Positions 61,894-64,000 of a DNA stretch of 64,000 nucleotides are shown piece by piece. A program made the position numbers and the translations under genes. The stretch lies in assembly GCA_030653435.1 (NCBI GenBank), contig JAURZI010000035.1:62001-126000 (forward strand), written 5' to 3'. The notes under the pieces are model-generated. The model worked only from the letters and a program-made list of their open reading frames with translations, was not told where the DNA came from and did not search any database. Position 1 is the first letter of the stretch. Every line of letters starts with the position of its first letter. The stretch comes from Methylovulum sp. (GTDB taxonomy: Bacteria; Pseudomonadota; Gammaproteobacteria; Methylococcales; Methylomonadaceae).

Positions 61894-62802
61894 GTGGACA
61901 AGTTAACCAGTATGAATGTTTTTGTCCGTGTCGCCAAAGCCGGAAGCTTTGCGGGAGGAGCCAGGGAGTTGGGTATTTCCAGGGCGATGGCAACCAAGCA
62001 TATTATGCAACTGGAAGGCAGTTTGGGGACGCGGCTTTTTAACCGGACGACCCGTAGTTTAAGTTTGACCGATGTGGGCGGGTCTTATCTTGAGCGTTGC
62101 CAGCAGGTGTTGCTTGATGTTGAGGAGATGGAATCCGCCGTGACACATTTGCAGACCGAACCGCGCGGGGTGCTAAAAATCAGCGCGCCACCGGTTATTG
62201 GTGCAACGCACATCACCCGCGCCATAGCCGAATTTCTAAAAATTCATGCCGATTTGACGGTGGATTTGATTTTACAAAGTAGTTCAGGTGACTTAATTGA
62301 TGAAGGCATTGATGTCGCCATTTATTTAGGCACCTTGGACGACACGAGCATGGTAGCCCGGAAATTGGCGAGTTCGTCGATGGTGGTGTGTGGGTCGCCG
62401 GATTATCTTGCACGTCATGGTGTGCCTAAAACGCCGGAAGATTTGCTTGAACATAGCTGTCTTGTCAACTGGGCGAGTTCACCCAGGAATAAATGGAAAT
62501 TTAAGGGTGAGACAGGTTGTTCTGTCATTAATGTATCCGGTCGGATGCAGGCTAATGTCGCTGATGCGATAAGAGTTGCGGCGATTGATGGTTTAGGCTT
62601 GGTGATGTTGGCATCTTATGTTGTGGCTAGGGATATTGAACGGGGTAAATTGAAGGCGGTGCTGGAAAATTACACATTGCCGCCGCTGGATATTCATGCG
62701 GTCTATCCGCATAGAAAATATTTGTCCGCTAAGGTCAGGCGTTTTCTGGATTTTTTACAGGAATGGCTAGGTCCTCAAGTGACTATGCCCGGTACGGAAT
62801 AA
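61894..62802 (+). CDS. LysR-family transcriptional regulator
   Basis: 302 residues, GTG start. N-terminal winged helix-turn-helix (MNVFVRVAKAGSFAGGARELGISRAMATKHIMQLEGSLGTRLFNRTTRSLSLTDVG region) and an effector-binding domain (about 90-300: GVLKISAPPVIGATHI, GLGLVMLASYVVARDI). It belongs to the CrgA/DmlR-like branch by these blocks. The ligand is unknown. The 263-bp divergent gap to the small membrane gene is AT-rich and could hold its operator; the gene on its right, a rhodanese, is 207 bp away. Confidence 0.93.
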   Translation: MDKLTSMNVFVRVAKAGSFAGGARELGISRAMATKHIMQLEGSLGTRLFNRTTRSLSLTDVGGSYLERCQQVLLDVEEMESAVTHLQTEPRGVLKISAPPVIGATHITRAIAEFLKIHADLTVDLILQSSSGDLIDEGIDVAIYLGTLDDTSMVARKLASSSMVVCGSPDYLARHGVPKTPEDLLEHSCLVNWASSPRNKWKFKGETGCSVINVSGRMQANVADAIRVAAIDGLGLVMLASYVVARDIERGKLKAVLENYTLPPLDIHAVYPHRKYLSAKVRRFLDFLQEWLGPQVTMPGTE

Positions 62803-63009
62803 TGCTTAGCACTTAGCCACTGATTCGCGGATAATGTCGAATTAATGGTGGGCTTGTAAGCTGATTTCTTGACCACGCTGTTATGGATGCGATAATAGCT
62901 GAACGTAGCATGGGTGGATTGCAATAGGATCCCGCATCGCTGGCCTGTATACAAATGAAAAAGCAGCCAAGCCCATTATCATCCGAACCGAAACAGCGCA
63001 CTGAAAACC

Positions 63010-63402
63010 ATGATAGAAAACCTAGACCCGCAACAGGCATGGGCTTTGTTGCAACAGCAGGGCAAGGCTGTACTGATTGATGTCAGGACAAAAGTTGAGC
63101 ATGCTTTTGTGGGCCATCCTATAGGCGCTTTGCATATTGCCTGGAAGGAAGCCCCTGATTGGCAGATTAACCCGGAATTTGTTGCGGAGGTGCTTCAGGC
63201 TGTGCCTGATCGCGACACCCCCATTTTATTATTGTGCCGTAGCGGACAACGTTCGCTTGATGCGGCAAAAGCACTCGAACAGGCCGGATACCAACGGCTT
63301 ATTAATATAGAAGGCGGCTTTGAAGGGCCTTTGGATAGTCATAATCATAGGGGCTATCTAGGCGGCTGGCGGTTTTGCGGCTTGCCCTGGCAACAAAGTT
63401 AG
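63010..63402 (+). CDS. Rhodanese-like domain protein
   Basis: 130 residues, a single rhodanese domain. VLIDVRTKVEHAFVGHPIGALHI opens it; the active loop LLCRSGQRS has catalytic Cys76, and NIEGGFEGPLD plus GWRFCGLPW close it. It transfers sulfane sulfur to an acceptor such as cyanide or a thiol protein. There is no signal peptide, so it is cytoplasmic. An intrinsic terminator separates it from typA. Confidence 0.9.
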   Translation: MIENLDPQQAWALLQQQGKAVLIDVRTKVEHAFVGHPIGALHIAWKEAPDWQINPEFVAEVLQAVPDRDTPILLLCRSGQRSLDAAKALEQAGYQRLINIEGGFEGPLDSHNHRGYLGGWRFCGLPWQQS

Positions 63403-63433
63403 GCATCTTCATCAAGCACAACGCTATATCCAT

Positions 63434-63458
63434 GATGGCGATGATCGCCATCTTTTTT
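63434..63458 (+). terminator. Rho-independent terminator
   Basis: GATGGCGA-TGA-TCGCCATC is a perfect 8-bp stem with a 3-nt loop followed by six T. It ends the rhodanese transcript, 31 bp after the stop. Confidence 0.85.
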
Positions 63459-63517
63459 ACTTAATAGTTTCGCCAGCAATGGCAACCCGATTTATTTAAC
63501 CCTCAGAGTACACACAA

Positions 63518-64000
63518 GTGATCGAAAAATTAAGAAATATTGCCATTATCGCCCACGTTGACCACGGCAAAACAACGCTGGTTGACAAGCTGTTGCAACA
63601 GTCCGGCACCTTTGCTTCACACGCAAAAGTCACGGAGCGTATTATGGATTCCAACGATATTGAAAAAGAACGCGGCATTACCATTCTGGCAAAAAACACC
63701 GCGCTGGATTGGAACGGCTATCACATCAATATTGTGGACACCCCTGGCCATGCCGACTTCGGTGGCGAAGTGGAACGTGTATTGTCGATGGTGGATTCAG
63801 TTTTATTGTTAGTCGATGCCGTCGATGGGCCGATGCCGCAAACGCGCTTTGTCACCCAAAAAGCCTTTGCTTTAGGTTTAAAACCCATTGTCGTCATCAA
63901 CAAAATTGACCGTCCGGGCGCGCGTCCAGACTGGGTGGTTGACCAGACTTTTGATTTGTTTGACCGTCTGGGAGCAACCGACGAACAATTGGATTTTCCT
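63518..64000 (+). CDS. typA: Ribosome-associated GTPase TypA/BipA, 5' part
   Basis: GTG start at 63518; 161 residues are visible and the frame is open at the right edge. The translation-GTPase G domain is complete in its motifs: G1 [15 protein letters not shown], effector-loop sequence with [11 protein letters not shown]3 [14 protein letters not shown] and G4 [12 protein letters not shown]. The start [19 protein letters not shown] and the shortness of the lead distinguish TypA from EF-G and LepA. It binds 70S ribosomes and assists subunit assembly under stress. Domains II to V lie outside the window. Confidence 0.95.
   Translation, partial: MIEKLRNIAIIAHVDHGKTTLVDKLLQQSGTFASHAKVTERIMDSNDIEKERGITILAKNTALDWNGYHINIVDTPGHADFGGEVERVLSMVDSVLLLVDAVDGPMPQTRFVTQKAFALGLKPIVVINKIDRPGARPDWVVDQTFDLFDRLGATDEQLDFP

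Noticed and set aside
1-64000. tRNA, rRNA, CRISPR arrays, complete insertion sequences and known riboswitches
   Set aside because: Looked for by eye on both strands; none found.

Overview
The window is chromosomal DNA from a Gram-negative bacterium. It most resembles a gammaproteobacterial methanotroph (Methylococcales). The evidence is a CorA/MopE-type copper-site protein next to a di-haem SACCP/CorB-type cytochrome c peroxidase, a hopanoid-type MMPL transporter (HpnN), an AceE/AceF/Lpd pyruvate dehydrogenase, and Cpx-type envelope control. No methane monooxygenase or methanol dehydrogenase gene lies here, so the assignment is inference. I see no tRNA, rRNA, CRISPR array or complete insertion sequence.

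Layout. 1-6106: nitrate/nitrite assimilation (end of nirD, a PhzF-family gene, a NasC-like flavoprotein, nasA), interrupted by a ccdAB toxin-antitoxin pair and a broken PIN-domain toxin. 6107-6976: gene-poor, with a decayed minus-strand ORF. 6977-14749: a run of exported proteins: an STN+HEAT protein, three tandem small secreted proteins that all begin IKPLH after the signal peptide, a very large outer-membrane protein (DUF3570-like plus a second barrel, His/Met rich), a DUF4266-like lipoprotein, and a subtilase bracketed by about 100-bp inverted repeats. 15057-18373 (minus): an orphan peptide-type ABC permease, a sulfotransferase and MlaA. 18374-18914: a cluster of DnaA-box sequences beside AT-rich DNA. 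18915-28411: a CpxAR-type two-component system with a perfect CpxR box, diverging from a Spy/CpxP-like gene, an odd alpha/beta-hydrolase lipoprotein, a NodT-MacA-split MacB efflux system and a membrane protein.

28715-37040: a stand-alone M41-like metallopeptidase, an exported amidohydrolase, an acyl-CoA thioesterase, parC and hpnN. 37379-40572 (minus): the corA/corB-type copper pair with a sigma-54-type promoter. 41211-49338: a PAS-GGDEF-EAL protein and the aceE-aceF-lpd operon. 49563-61369: a surface polysaccharide cluster with an ABC exporter (wzm, wzt), a coiled-coil methyltransferase that could cap the chain, four glycosyltransferases, and a wbpV-wbpL-wbpM-like set for starting the repeat unit. 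61478-64000: a small minus-strand membrane protein divergent from a LysR regulator, a rhodanese, and the start of typA/bipA.

How the parts fit: nitrogen assimilation (left), copper-responsive surface proteins (centre), envelope-stress sensing coupled to export, central carbon entry through pyruvate dehydrogenase, and export of an end-modified polysaccharide. The least explained part is 6977-14749, where several unfamiliar exported proteins are arranged together and share leader-like hairpins. Function calls come from reading motifs and from memory of families; no database search was possible.
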